Assembly (NCBI GenBank): GCA_024114885.1
Contig: CP099419.1
Coordinates: forward strand, 1,550,001 to 1,614,000
Direction of reading: 5' to 3'
From: Septoria linicola
Taxonomy: Eukaryota > Ascomycota > Dothideomycetes > Mycosphaerellales > Mycosphaerellaceae
Length of the DNA stretch: 64,000 nt
Position 1 is the stretch's first letter; each line of letters starts with the position of its first letter. The notes under the pieces were generated by a model. It saw only the letters and a list, made by a program, of their open reading frames with translations, ran no database searches and was not told the DNA's origin. This document shows, one piece after another, positions 1 through 9,816 of the stretch. Position numbers and translations under genes: made by a program.

Positions 1-393
1 TCACGGACATTCTCCGCGCCTGTCATATACACAGCGCGAGACTATAATCCACCTCCCAAGGTCTCTCAGCAATTCTCCTCGGCATTTGGCGGGTTTGATG
101 CTTTCTCGTTGCGACCTTCCCTGCCAGCACCATTCAATGCGCAGAACTCTGCGACGTTGAGACTTGTGATTCGCAAGGCGGACATCAGAAAGTTACCGAT
201 CGAGATTAGTGTGGAGGATGCATTGAGGGAGGAGGAGAGCCGGAGGAAAGTGGTGGGGTTGGGGAGGTTTGAGTGTTTTGTGAATGAGTGGGGTGTGGAG
301 GAGAAAGTGTTGCAGAAGCTGAGAGCAAAGGGCGCAATGTTTGAGGTCTTTATCACTGCGGAGGGGATCAAGGTTGGCGATGGGCCGGAGTGA
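1..393 (+). CDS. C-terminal end of an unidentified protein (5' end outside window)
   Basis: An open frame runs from base 1 to the stop at 391-393 with no in-frame stop, giving the last 130 residues of a protein that begins before the window. The visible part starts with a Pro/Phe/Gly-rich stretch. After it comes a charged segment (about residues 55-130 of the fragment) with alternating hydrophobic residues that could form a small folded domain. I see no recognisable motif, membrane segment or zinc ligand set, and I do not recognise the family. Codon use looks coding. No intron is needed in this part. Confidence 0.55.
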   Translation, partial: SRTFSAPVIYTARDYNPPPKVSQQFSSAFGGFDAFSLRPSLPAPFNAQNSATLRLVIRKADIRKLPIEISVEDALREEESRRKVVGLGRFECFVNEWGVEEKVLQKLRAKGAMFEVFITAEGIKVGDGPE

Positions 394-831
394 GAGCGAG
401 GCGGTCTTGATCGTTCCTGTTAGATTGGTGGAGAGGCATTATCGATGTCCATTGTGGCCCAGCGATGGCGGGGCTGCAGCCATAGAGCAGTGTGGCTAGT
501 CGTCTGCAAGCTAGTTTGCAGTCCTATCGCATGACGGTCGCCGGCGGTTCTCGTAGGCAAGAGACTCCAGATAATGGATACAGGTCTCAAACAAGATCCT
601 GACCTACCTACTTACACAATTAGCGCTGGACTACGCGTACGTTTCGTGGCCAATCTTGTAACGACTTCCAAACATCAGAACTTATAAGAAGATTGTAAAT
701 AGCTGGCGTGAAAGCATGCTCAACCAGATTCCGGATGAGCTGTCATATGGCCCCAGCTTCTGTCATCCTTGTTGTGCAAGAGAAAGAAGGTTATTGACTT
801 ACTCGGTGCGGTCTAGTATGAGACAGGCCCA
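394..831. other. Intergenic spacer, convergent gene ends
   Basis: This is about 440 bases between the stop of the preceding plus-strand gene and the stop of the minus-strand GNAT gene. It would hold both 3' UTRs. I see no open frame of interest, RNA gene or repeat. Confidence 0.5.
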
Positions 832-1488
832 TTATTTGATGAGCTTGCGTCCCATTTCGAAGTGAATGTCTTCCAGTAGCCCGGGCATACCAGGCTGTGC
901 GGTAAAGCCTTTCTTCAAGACACCTCCTGCTCCGGGCACGACCTCGAAACCCAGATGCTGCCAGTACGCTCCTGTGTGCTCCATGACATACGTGCTCATG
1001 AGGCGTCTCGCGCCACTTGGTCGGATGGCTTGTTCGAGAGCGCGTATAATCTTCTCGCTCAACCCAGTCCTACGGTAATGCGGGTGTACGCATACGCAGC
1101 ACAGCTCCCAATCTTCCGTCTGGGAGATTTGATCAGAGGCGGTCTGGTGCTGTCGTGGAGCGGCAGAAGATGCCATGGATTCCGCAGACTCAACCGCATC
1201 AATCCAGTTGTCACCACGAAATGGTGTTACGCCGCCACAAGCAACTGGATGATCGTCCACAAGCACCACTGCAATGATGCCGTTCGAGCCAAGCTCTTCG
1301 GCCAGGCTCTTCGCAGCCACGGCTGAATCGGCCGGTAGGCGATCCCATGTGGGCGGAAATGCTGCAAAGTCCTTGTTCTTGAACGACGTGTTGATCGTGA
1401 GGTGCAGTTCTTGCCACCATGGCTGCATTGGTAGTGTCTCCGCTGGTGACACGACGATGCTTGGTTCTTGTGCCACGTAGTGAGACAT
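832..1488 (-). CDS. GNAT-family N-acetyltransferase
   Basis: This is a single-exon gene of 218 residues. The protein has the GNAT fold order: an N-terminal substrate half, a strand reading IIAVVLVDDHPVACGG (about 71-86), an acidic/Ser-rich insertion (about 97-125), then the acetyl-CoA motif A. Motif A is the strand WELCCVCVHPHYRR followed by the pyrophosphate loop RRTGLS (139-144, matching R/QxxGxG/A). Motif B follows as MEHTGAYWQHLGFEVV, the usual 'Y..LGF' region. It should transfer acetyl from acetyl-CoA to a small amine or a protein amine; the acceptor cannot be told from sequence. There is no signal peptide, so it is probably cytosolic. It is divergent from the SYLF gene, with 893 bp between the two starts. 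Confidence 0.85.
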   Translation of the reverse strand: MSHYVAQEPSIVVSPAETLPMQPWWQELHLTINTSFKNKDFAAFPPTWDRLPADSAVAAKSLAEELGSNGIIAVVLVDDHPVACGGVTPFRGDNWIDAVESAESMASSAAPRQHQTASDQISQTEDWELCCVCVHPHYRRTGLSEKIIRALEQAIRPSGARRLMSTYVMEHTGAYWQHLGFEVVPGAGGVLKKGFTAQPGMPGLLEDIHFEMGRKLIK

Positions 1489-2381
1489 GTCAGTGTATCA
1501 GATTCTGCGAAGCCGTTGACGGTACCGTTGCTGCTGGTAGATTCTCAGCGACGCGTCCGCAGGCGTCGTTGCTCTAGAGCTCAAGGCTACATTCGGTCCG
1601 GCTGGCGAACAGGCCAACGGCCAGCCGAGCTGCGCAGACATCGCTCGCTACATCTTGACACCGCTGGTGCAATTCTATTACATCTGGTGTCACTGGTACG
1701 GTAGTGGTAGCAGTTGGAAGCAGGTACAGATTGGTGCCTGAAGAGCACGTCGCCATCGGCTTCGTCAGGGTCAGTACCACGATGGGTGTGCGCCACGATA
1801 GCGGCTTTGCATTCGTGTACTGGCCTTCGCACAGAAAAAGCATAGTGCGCCAGCACTCTCAGGAGTTGTGCATGATATGCTGTCGCATGATGGACACAAC
1901 AGTGATGGTGAGCCGTATATCGACTACTGTCTTTTACTCTCAGCAGTCAGACATATGGACAATTTCTGCGACACGGATCGCACAAGAACTCGTTCAAGAT
2001 GATTGTTGACAAGGATCCGAGAGCTGCAGGGACTGCTTGCTCTCTTCTCAGCCACGCTGCTTCTGCGAACCGTGCTGACGAAGTGACGTATATCATCCTT
2101 TTCATTCTAGCTGCTGGTGGTCAGGGCAGTGAGGGTAAGGTAGGCAGACAACAGAAGTCCTGCAGGCTGCCGTCCCACCACCGTGTATTGGAAATTTGCT
2201 TGCTTGCTCGGCGAGGCTGCGACAGATGTACCTGTTGTTTGGTAGCGTTGAGACCGATACTTCGGCTGGTCAATTGATCTGCATACGCCAGGTCAGCAGA
2301 GCTCAGATCTACCTTTCAAGCGTGTTCTGTTCATCTCTCGACACGAATGTGAGAAGCAAGCAGGAAGGGAGCGCATAGACG
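1489..2381. other. Bidirectional promoter region
   Basis: The 893 bp between the divergent GNAT (minus) and SYLF (plus) starts must hold both promoters and 5' UTRs. Short open frames occur on both strands, but none has a convincing composition. I could not pick out a clear TATA box. Confidence 0.4.
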
Positions 2382-4555
2382 ATGTGGCAGCGGGTCAAGA
2401 CTGGCTCCAAGGCCGGCTTCGACAAGGCCTATGCTGCACTTGACAAGCTGGGTACGCCAGAGTGATTTGTGTGATGTTAGCAGCTCATCAGCTTACTGAC
2501 AACGTTGGCTTGCAGGACCACCTATCAACAATTTGAGCAACAAGCTGGGCTCAGAAGCGTTCTGGCCGACGACTTTGGACGAGGAAAGTGACAAGGCTGC
2601 GCGGATTCTGAAGAGCTTCTGCAAAGATGGGTTCTATACCGAAGAAGAGGTTCAGCCAGACGATGGGCCGAAACAGAAGCAGCGTGTTATACAGAAGATC
2701 CCAGAGAAGGTCATTCGAGAAGCCAAAGGGCTCGCCATCTTCACAACCATGAGAACGGGATTGTGGGTGAGCGGCGCCGGGGGCAGTGGTATTCTGATAG
2801 CCAAGAAGGATGATGGCACTTGGAGTCCTCCTTCGGGGATCATGCTCCACACCGCAGGCCTCGGTTTTCTTGTTGGCGTGGACATATACGACTGTGTGGT
2901 AGTAATTAATACGCAAAGGGCACTGGACGCTTTTACCAAAGTTAGATGTACACTTGGTGGAGAGGTGTCAGTAGTGGCTGGCCCAGTTGGCGCTGGAGCT
3001 CTGCTCGAGACATCAGTGCACAAGCATCAGGCTCCCGTGTACACCTACTTGAAGAGCCGCGGATTTTACGCCGGTGTGCAAATCGACGGCACGATCGTGA
3101 TCGAGCGCATGGACGAGAACGAGCGGTTCTACGGTCAGAAGCTGCCTGTAGCGGAGATCCTTGCGGGCAAGGTCCGACATCCACCTTACGAGGTGCGCCG
3201 ACTTCTCGAGACCATCAAGGCAGCACAAGGCGATACTGATGTCGACGAAGACCTCCTACCATCCGAAGCACCTCCAGGTGACTACGAACTTGATGATGGA
3301 CAGTCTTTTGGTGTCCCAAAAATGGACGATCGTGAGTCAAACTATGAACGCCGCTCGTCTGCTCGACATCCTCACTAACTTGTGCCACCATTAGCCGATC
3401 CGTATGGCGTGCTAGCGTTGGAAAAGGAAGGCATGAGCCTCAAAGAAGCTGGCAGCCAAAAGCGTGCCTCTTGGTGAGCTCACAAAGACATACGCTGAGG
3501 GGCGAATATTCATGGCTTGAGTACTGACTTGTCTCAGGGAGCAATTCTCCTTCAATCCTGCCCCTACTTCACCCATATACACGATCTACAACAGGTCGAG
3601 CCAAGACTTCAGTGCTCGTGCCGCGAGTCGACGAAATAGTTGGCGGTCCAGCGCGTTCAGCGCGGAGGCCAAGACACCCAGCTCGTTGAGAAACAGCTTG
3701 GACCAGCGCAGATCCTTGGTAGTAATGACGGATACTTCAACGCAGACAGAAGTGCCCACGGATGCTCCGACATCCCCGAGCAGGCGAAGCATTAGCGGTC
3801 ACAGCCAGCACAGCAGCAAGGGCAGTGTATCGTACACTCACAATCAATTCATGCAAGACGTACCGGAGCACGAAGTTCTGAAGACACCACAAAAACGGGC
3901 CGATCCTATCAACGTGAGTGCAGCCAATGGATATACCACACCACCACACACGCCACCAGGTATTGTGGATATGCATCAAGCTTCGACCGAGACAGAGGCA
4001 GATGACGATGAACCATACGACGATGTACAAATCATCGAGCAAAAACCTGTGATACACTCCATTCAAGCAGTTCAGCCTGTAACCTCGCAAGTCATCTCGA
4101 AGGCACGGCTTGTCACTGTACCGAAGCGACTACCTCCAAAACTACCACCTCGAAACCCTGGCAGGAATACACCAGTTGTGGTCGATGCTTCGATCAAATC
4201 TCGTACACCTTCGCCGACCAACTCCGCGCTGTCTGGCTCACCCGATGTGGGCTCAACGAGTGCAGACACCAAACCAAATGCTCTTGATATAGCAATGCCC
4301 GAACAGGACAGCGCAGTACCTGAAGAGGGCAGTGCAAAACCCCAAAGCAGCGATGTGCATAAGAACACTGTACTTGAAGCCACAAGCGAGACAGCAGCTG
4401 CATCTACCAAGGCTCAGGAGTCGCAGCTTCTAGACGAGAGCCCTAATGAGACCGAAACTGTACATCTTGATCTTTCAAAAGAGGCTGGTGAAGCCCGACA
4501 AGAAGATCACGGCACGCTGGGGACGAGGGACAAGATGCCGGGTGGCTTTGATTGA
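2382..4555 (+). CDS. SYLF (Ysc84/DUF500) domain lipid-binding protein with proline-rich tail
   Basis: Four exons fit in frame: 2382-2451, 2516-3331, 3395-3473 and 3538-4555. Introns are 64, 63 and 64 nt with GTACGC, GTGAGT and GTGAGC donors. The product has 660 residues. The SYLF domain occupies about residues 75-275, with the family's run of Gly-rich strands (RTGLWVSGAGGSGILIAKK, GIMLHTAGLGFLVGVDIYDCVVVI, GGEVSVVAGPVGAG). SYLF proteins bind phosphoinositides and, in yeast Ysc84/Lsb3, bind and bundle actin at endocytic sites. The C-terminal half is disordered, Ser/Thr/Glu-rich, and carries PPKLPPR near residue 521, a class of SH3-ligand motif. No SH3 domain is present, unlike yeast Ysc84/Lsb3, so this one looks like an SH3 target rather than an SH3 carrier. 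The start at 2382 gives the N-terminal WQRVKTGSKAGFDKAY seen in fungal SYLF proteins. Role in endocytosis or membrane traffic is inferred from the family. Confidence 0.85.
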
Positions 4556-5244
4556 AATAACTGCAGCCGCAGATGATGAGACATGAATTACGACAACTTG
4601 GCGAGCCGACAGGCAGAATGCGAATTTCCTTGGAGCGTATTGCTTCATCATCATCGCTGATTAAGCAGCGAGCATCACTAGTAGACGTTCAACTTGTACA
4701 TAGCTGGGGGAAATCTCGAGCACAGGGAGGTCCGAGGCATTTTTGCACAATCTTGACAATTTCTGGTCAACTCCTCACACGCGTAAACTATGGACGGACA
4801 AGCGGTGGCGATTGAGGGTCTTCGCCCAAAACGGCTCAGATTCAGTCTTGCATGTGTGCATGCATGGCCAAAAGCTCCCGTGCGCCTCCACATATACACA
4901 CCTCTGGAGCATTGGTGTTACCAATCGTGGTTCGACCGCGAGATGGTCGTTGCCGTAAATCGGGCCCGCTTTCACGTGGACCAGTATGTTGACTCGCGTG
5001 ACAGTTATTACAGTGCATTGTGTTGCCGAAGGACTCGGGGGTCACTGCCGACCACACTCGTCAAGCAGGATCGGGCACATTGCTCTCGTCCTGCCACATC
5101 TTTCGTAGAAGCTGAAACCAAGGCCAACGCCAAATGAGGAGAGCCTCCAGTACAGGAAAAGGACATCCGCGGTTTGACTGTACTAAGAGTCTCACGATCG
5201 CCTGCATTTGCCTTCGCGGTGACCGACTAAAACCCTATATACGC

Positions 5245-5664
5245 CTACGCGCAGATGTTTTGCCTGTCAATCTTTGCTCTACGCCCTGCATGTGACAATC
5301 TGGGTAGTAGCTGTGAACGAGAAGGATGCTGCGAGCATTCAGCGAAAGGTGGCACAGGGTGGTGTCCAGCAGCGAGTGCGAAGCTTGACCGAGTGGCTAG
5401 GTGAAGGATTTTCGCTTGTGGTGCAACCTCATCCGAGAGTGTGTGCCTCACGGCTTCTGTGCTTGTCCCTGGGCAGTATGTAGCGCAACTTGCGTAGCAA
5501 TTCGTCAGGATCGGTGCCAGCCGAGGAGCCGTTCGCGTTAGTGATGTTTGTGACATCCACACGCACTTGATATAGGGGAAGCAATGGTTTGCGGCCGCAC
5601 TACTAGTAACAATCAACAAAAATATCAAGTACACTAAGAGCCCGACAGAACAGCATCCCAGCAT
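5245..5664 (-). CDS. Candidate small secreted cysteine-containing protein
   Basis: A single uninterrupted frame of 139 codons starts with ATG at 5664. The first 25 residues form a hydrophobic signal-peptide-like segment (LLVYLIFLLIV) ending in a small-residue cleavage context (TSSAAA). The rest has cysteines near positions 29, 34, 56, 60, 64, 110 and 138, enough for disulfides. I recognise no family. Composition and length fit the small secreted proteins common in plant-associated fungi, but the frame could be chance: there is no intron, no clear TATA box, and no homology I can name. Confidence 0.3.
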   Translation of the reverse strand: MLGCCSVGLLVYLIFLLIVTSSAAANHCFPYIKCVWMSQTSLTRTAPRLAPILTNCYASCATYCPGTSTEAVRHTLSDEVAPQAKILHLATRSSFALAAGHHPVPPFAECSQHPSRSQLLPRLSHAGRRAKIDRQNICA

Positions 5665-6586
5665 TAATCATTCACCAATTCGTACTGCCAAAAGGAGAGT
5701 GCTGCCCTGATGCTGAGCTCAACGGCGGCGAAGCCTCCGAATAGCGTCTGCCATCTCTTCACAGCTAATACAACTCCGAGACCGAGAGTTCCGAGGACAT
5801 AGCTCGGGCATGCATGCTCCAATGGCAAGAATCAGAAGATGAGAGTTCCATGCAGATCAGAGTCCAAGGCAAAATGCGCACAGCTCAAAGCTCGGCGCTG
5901 TGTTCTCGGCATGCGGAAGCTGCTCAACGATCAGAGGCACATTAGCAACCAATTTCCTACACACCTAATGGCGTCTCACTGCGTCAACGCAGGTGATCCG
6001 CGCGATGCAATCAGCAAGACCACGCGCAAGCGCAAGTTCTTACCACTACTGCTCACGATATCCGCGCCGTCAAGCCAACGCAGAAACCTTATGCAGACCA
6101 TATGCATGCGGGAAGGCGGAGTCAACCAGGTTTGTCGCGTTCACCCTTCTGGTCTTGAGGTGTTCGGTACTCATTCACGTTGACGAGTAGCATATCGTTC
6201 ACTGCTAGCCACGAGATTGGATTAGAGTATATTGACAGTCCTACGTGCTCACGAACCAAGTGTGACAGTACGAAGATGATGCACACATGCAGCTTATCGA
6301 CGTCAGCTGCGTACGCCAATGTAGCCCTATGGCTACTCCGTGCGCCATGTAGGAGTATAACTAATGCACAGCTTGCAGGAGTAGTCGTCCTACTGTGTGA
6401 CCAGGATAAACCGGACGTCCTCAGCCTTTCGGATATACTACACATCTTGGACGATCATACGCATACATTTTCACGCAAATTGCTGGCGCTGAATTGACTG
6501 GGTGCAGCATCATGGATGCTCATTTCCAGGCAGCGTGGACCTTATAGGACTTTCAGCAGGTACTATCGTGAACCTTGCAGTGCAGC

Positions 6587-6830
6587 TCAGATGATGCTTA
6601 GTGTATATGAGTGGCGCCGCGCCTCGCGCCAGGCTTCATGCGCGGCATCGGCTCCAACCGAGCCATTCTCATCCCATGCCTCCATGTGCTCGCTAGTTGT
6701 CCACGGTGGTTCATCATCCCGTAGCGACAGCTCTGCGTGCGCAGTGGCATCTGTGATCGCTTGCACCAAAGCAAGATCGTGGGCTCGGCGGGTCAGCACT
6801 TGGGCGAGTTTCTCCGCGACCACGCCCTGT
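6587..6830 (-). other. Possible terminal exon of an unmodelled minus-strand gene
   Basis: The frame ending at 6587 reads KQGVVAEKLAQVLTRRAH and continues as a charged, helix-like sequence with a protein-like composition for about 80 residues. It is preceded by a possible acceptor (TTGCAAACAG). No ATG or convincing upstream exon was found, so only the exon-like stretch is reported. Confidence 0.2.
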
Positions 6831-7250
6831 TTGCAAGATCCTCATACGGTCAGCCTACGTGCCACAGGAGTAGCGAGAAACGGAGCTTTCGATCACGCGT
6901 TAGCGCTGGATGCACGATTTCGTGCTGCCATACCGCTTGGTGGTGGAGCGTACTACTCAACATACTTTCTCGAAGGCTCCACGTTCGTGAATCAGGTCTG
7001 GGCAGGATGCAACACGCATGTGGAGATGAAAGACAGCCGTGAATACATAATGAGGCCGCTGATGACTATCTCGCCAAATCACGACTCGTTGAGAATCCCG
7101 CCTTGGAAGCACGCAGGTGGGCCACCCTCTCAGATCTAATTGATACGCGAGAGTGGCCTGTGAGACAGCTGGTCGTATTGCACTTTTATCTATGCCCGCG
7201 CTCCCGTTCTATCTACTCTTATTCATGCTGCCTCTTAGCGGTAAGCACAC

Positions 7251-8831
7251 ATGGCGTTCCCACGATTGGCCATGATGAAAGGCGTCAAGGGGACGTGCCT
7301 CTCCAGCAGATCTTGTATCAGACTTCCGTCAAACGCTGCCATGCTGCGGCAACTTCAGCCGTTCACGCAGCAAGCAGGGATCATTGATCGCAGCTTCGAC
7401 CATGCTCCGGTGCCACCAGAGATGTTCGCTTCGAAGCCGACATCGTTAGGGATGTCTCCCTCTAGGCGGAGCGGGCCTGCTTACTGGCACCATATCGGCA
7501 TGTGGAAGGATGTTTCCGAGGAGGAGTTCCTCACTTACAGGTGGCAGGCAAGCCGATATCATCGATTCTTGAGCCGTGGGTACGCTGACTAACCCTTTTG
7601 TAGACGTCCAATACGATCGACAGGAAGGAGAAGCTCCTTCGATTCCTTGATACTGTCCTGCCAGAGCGTATACCGCATTCCGCTGGTGTTCATTCACCAT
7701 GGGCCAAGATACGCACACGGCAGGACTTCCTTGCAGATGTGGAAGGTGGCATGAGAGCGGCACCCATGTCGGTTCGCCTGACACCGCATATTCTGAGTGT
7801 TGCTGACTGGCGCAATCCCCTGGAGGACCCTATCAGGAGGCAGTTCATACCTCTGCAATCGACGATCAAGGAAGATCATCCCGCTCTTGAATTGGACTCT
7901 TTACACGAGACGGACGACTCACCAGTCCCCGGACTTGTGCATCGATATTCAGATAAAGTCTTGTTTCTTGGTAAGCATGAGCAGACCTAGCCTTCGCTTC
8001 AGCTAATAGCATGAAGCAACATCAGTCTGCCCAGTCTACTGTCGATTCTGTACACGATCGTATGCCGTTGGGAACAACACTGAGTCCGTGGTCAAAGCAT
8101 CCCAGAAGCCGACCAGGAAACGATGGGAAGTCATGTTCCAATACATCGAGGAAAATCCAGCCATCCAGGACGTTGTCGTATCGGGTGGAGACTCCTACTA
8201 TCTGCAGCCTGAGCAGCTGCAATTGGTTGGGAAGCGTCTGCTTGCGATACCCCATGTGCAGCGAATCCGGTTCGCAACCAAAGGCTTGGCAGTGTGTCCC
8301 ATGAGGATCCTAGACTGCCGAGATGGATGGACAGACAATTTCATCGCCCTCAGCAACCTGGGCCGCTCGATTGGAAAGCAGGTCGCCATGCATACTCATT
8401 TCAATAGCCCGCGCGAGATAACCTGGGCTACAGAACGTGCTGCGAAGTACCTCTTTGAAAAAAGTGTCCTGGTCCGCAACCAGACTGTACTCCTGAAAGG
8501 CGTGAATGACGACCTGGAAACGATGTCAAGCTTGATCCGGAAACTTGCAGATCTGAACATTCAGCCTTATTATGTGTACCAGTCAGACATGATCCGAGGA
8601 GTCGAGGACCTCCGGACACCACTTGCCACCATTTTGAACTTGGAAAAACATATCCGCGGGACAATTGCTGGCTTTATGACACCCTCGTTTGTTGTCGACT
8701 TGCCCGGAGGCGGCGGCAAGAGGCTCGCGAACAGCTATGACAGTTATGATACTAAGACCGGAGTGAGTTACTGGAGCGCACCAGGAGTTGCAGGCGAAGA
8801 ACGCTTCGAATACCATGACCCAATTCAATGA
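7251..8831 (+). CDS. Lysine 2,3-aminomutase-type radical SAM/PLP enzyme
   Basis: Three exons, 7251-7547, 7604-7970 and 8017-8831, give 492 residues. The radical SAM motif CPVYCRFC (C226, C230, C233; CxxxCxxC) binds the [4Fe-4S] cluster. VSGGDSYYL, HFNSPREIT and RNQTVLLKGVND are hallmark KAM blocks. PGGGGK supplies the PLP lysine (K456). Asp412 (YQSD) and Asp449 (VVDLPGGGGK) have the same spacing to each other (37) and to the lysine (7) as the two lysine-binding aspartates of clostridial KAM. This favours L-lysine as substrate, giving L-beta-lysine, over the EpmB or glutamate-mutase branches. Residues 1-43 are Arg/Lys-rich with no acidic residue and look like a mitochondrial targeting peptide. 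The first intron appears to be GC-AG. The family is mainly bacterial, so ancient transfer is likely. An upstream exon cannot be excluded. Confidence 0.85.
7548..7603 (+). other. GC-AG intron in the aminomutase gene
   Basis: The exon must keep the family block YRWQ, which ends at 7547, and resume with TSNTID at 7604. The bases after 7547 are GCAAGC, the usual donor form of a GC-AG intron, and the intron ends in CTTTTGTAG with a GCTGACTAAC branch region. The GT seven bases upstream (7541) would lose YRWQ and shift the frame. Confidence 0.75.
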
Positions 8832-9083
8832 GATGGACAGCACAGCTGGCAGCTGGCATAACGACAGATCGATAAAGAACATGAATTGTGTGTATTTATC
8901 CAGCAGCGACGACTTTTGATGATCGACGATACCCTGCAGCGTGCAAGCAAAGTGAGAGAGTGGCGCCTGTGGAATTCTGATTTGGTGAGGAATAACTGTG
9001 GCGTTCATGGACGGCGTCTGGCGGCATCTTGATAGCGAAGTGTGCTTACAGACCAAATGCCCTCTCTCTTCACGCACCCGTTT

Positions 9084-9500
9084 TCACAAAACCACTGACT
9101 GTGGAACCTCTTCTTGCTTCCTCGACACAATGTAAAGCTCTCCGTAGTTGCCGACTGTTGCTCGAGCGAGAAACACAGCAGCAGGGAGCCGCACAGACGC
9201 AATGCTGGAGTCGTCGTTTGGCTTTGTGGCTCGAGTCTTGAGCTGCTCTTCGGTAAGAAGACTTCGAGGTGTTATTTCCACGTGCATGGCGCCAGATGGG
9301 ATCAACTTTGTTGAGAATTGGAGGGACTGGCTTTCTGAAGGGTCGTCAGCCTAAAACGTCGAAAGCTAAGGTCTCTCGTCCGTACCCTTCTCGAGCAGTG
9401 TCTCGAATTCACTGAAGCGCATGATCCCAAGACCCTTGCGCACGATCGGCTCGTCATGCGGTTGGTGGTGGTACACCAAAATCTTGCTTTCGTTGACCAT
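9084..9500 (-). CDS. Small two-exon protein of unknown function
   Basis: Exon 1 (9386-9500, start ATG at 9500 in a CACAATGG context) joins exon 2 (9084-9334) across a 51-nt intron with donor GTACGG, a GGCTGACGAC branch region and acceptor CCCTTCAG. The join is in frame and gives 121 residues. The sequence is ordinary and protein-like: MVNESKILVYHHQPHDEP at the start, then FSEFETLLEK, a short strand-rich middle (AMHVEITPRSLLTEEQL) and a C-terminal part with VGNYGELYIVSRK. I see no signal peptide, membrane segment or known motif. It converges on the aminomutase gene (253 bp between stops) and lies downstream of the cyclophilin gene on the same strand. I do not recognise the family. Either exon alone is too short to be convincing; the clean in-frame splice is the main support. 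Confidence 0.6.
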
Positions 9501-9816
9501 TGTGTCGACTCTTTTGCTCCAGCTTTTCGATGTAGTTGAAGTGGAGTTTGAGAATCTAACAACATCCACAACCCACAGACAATGGATTTTGAGGTCGAGT
9601 TGCCAATGACCGCAAACGGAAGTGGGCAAAAGCCAAAGCAACCCGGGAGGTTTCATTGTTTGCTGCATCATTCACCTTGGTCAAAGGCTTGCATGTGATT
9701 GGAGTCTAACACCAGAGAGCTACCTGCGGTCCAGCGCCCGAAGCACTAGTTAATCGAGTAGTATCATCCATTGCCTGAATGGGTGACTGATATGACAACC
9801 ACCGGTGAAAGCACAA

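Larger units (their letters stand above)
4556..7250. other. Long intergenic region with two weak coding candidates
   Basis: About 2.7 kb lies between the SYLF and aminomutase genes. Two minus-strand frames are listed separately (5245-5664 and 6587-6830). A 207-codon plus-strand frame at 6516-7139 overlaps the second and is Ser/Ala/Arg-rich without recognisable features. I see no RNA gene or transposon end. Confidence 0.35.

Noticed and set aside
7541..7603. GT-AG intron starting at 7541 in the aminomutase gene
   Set aside because: It removes the conserved YRWQ block and puts the next exon in the wrong frame.
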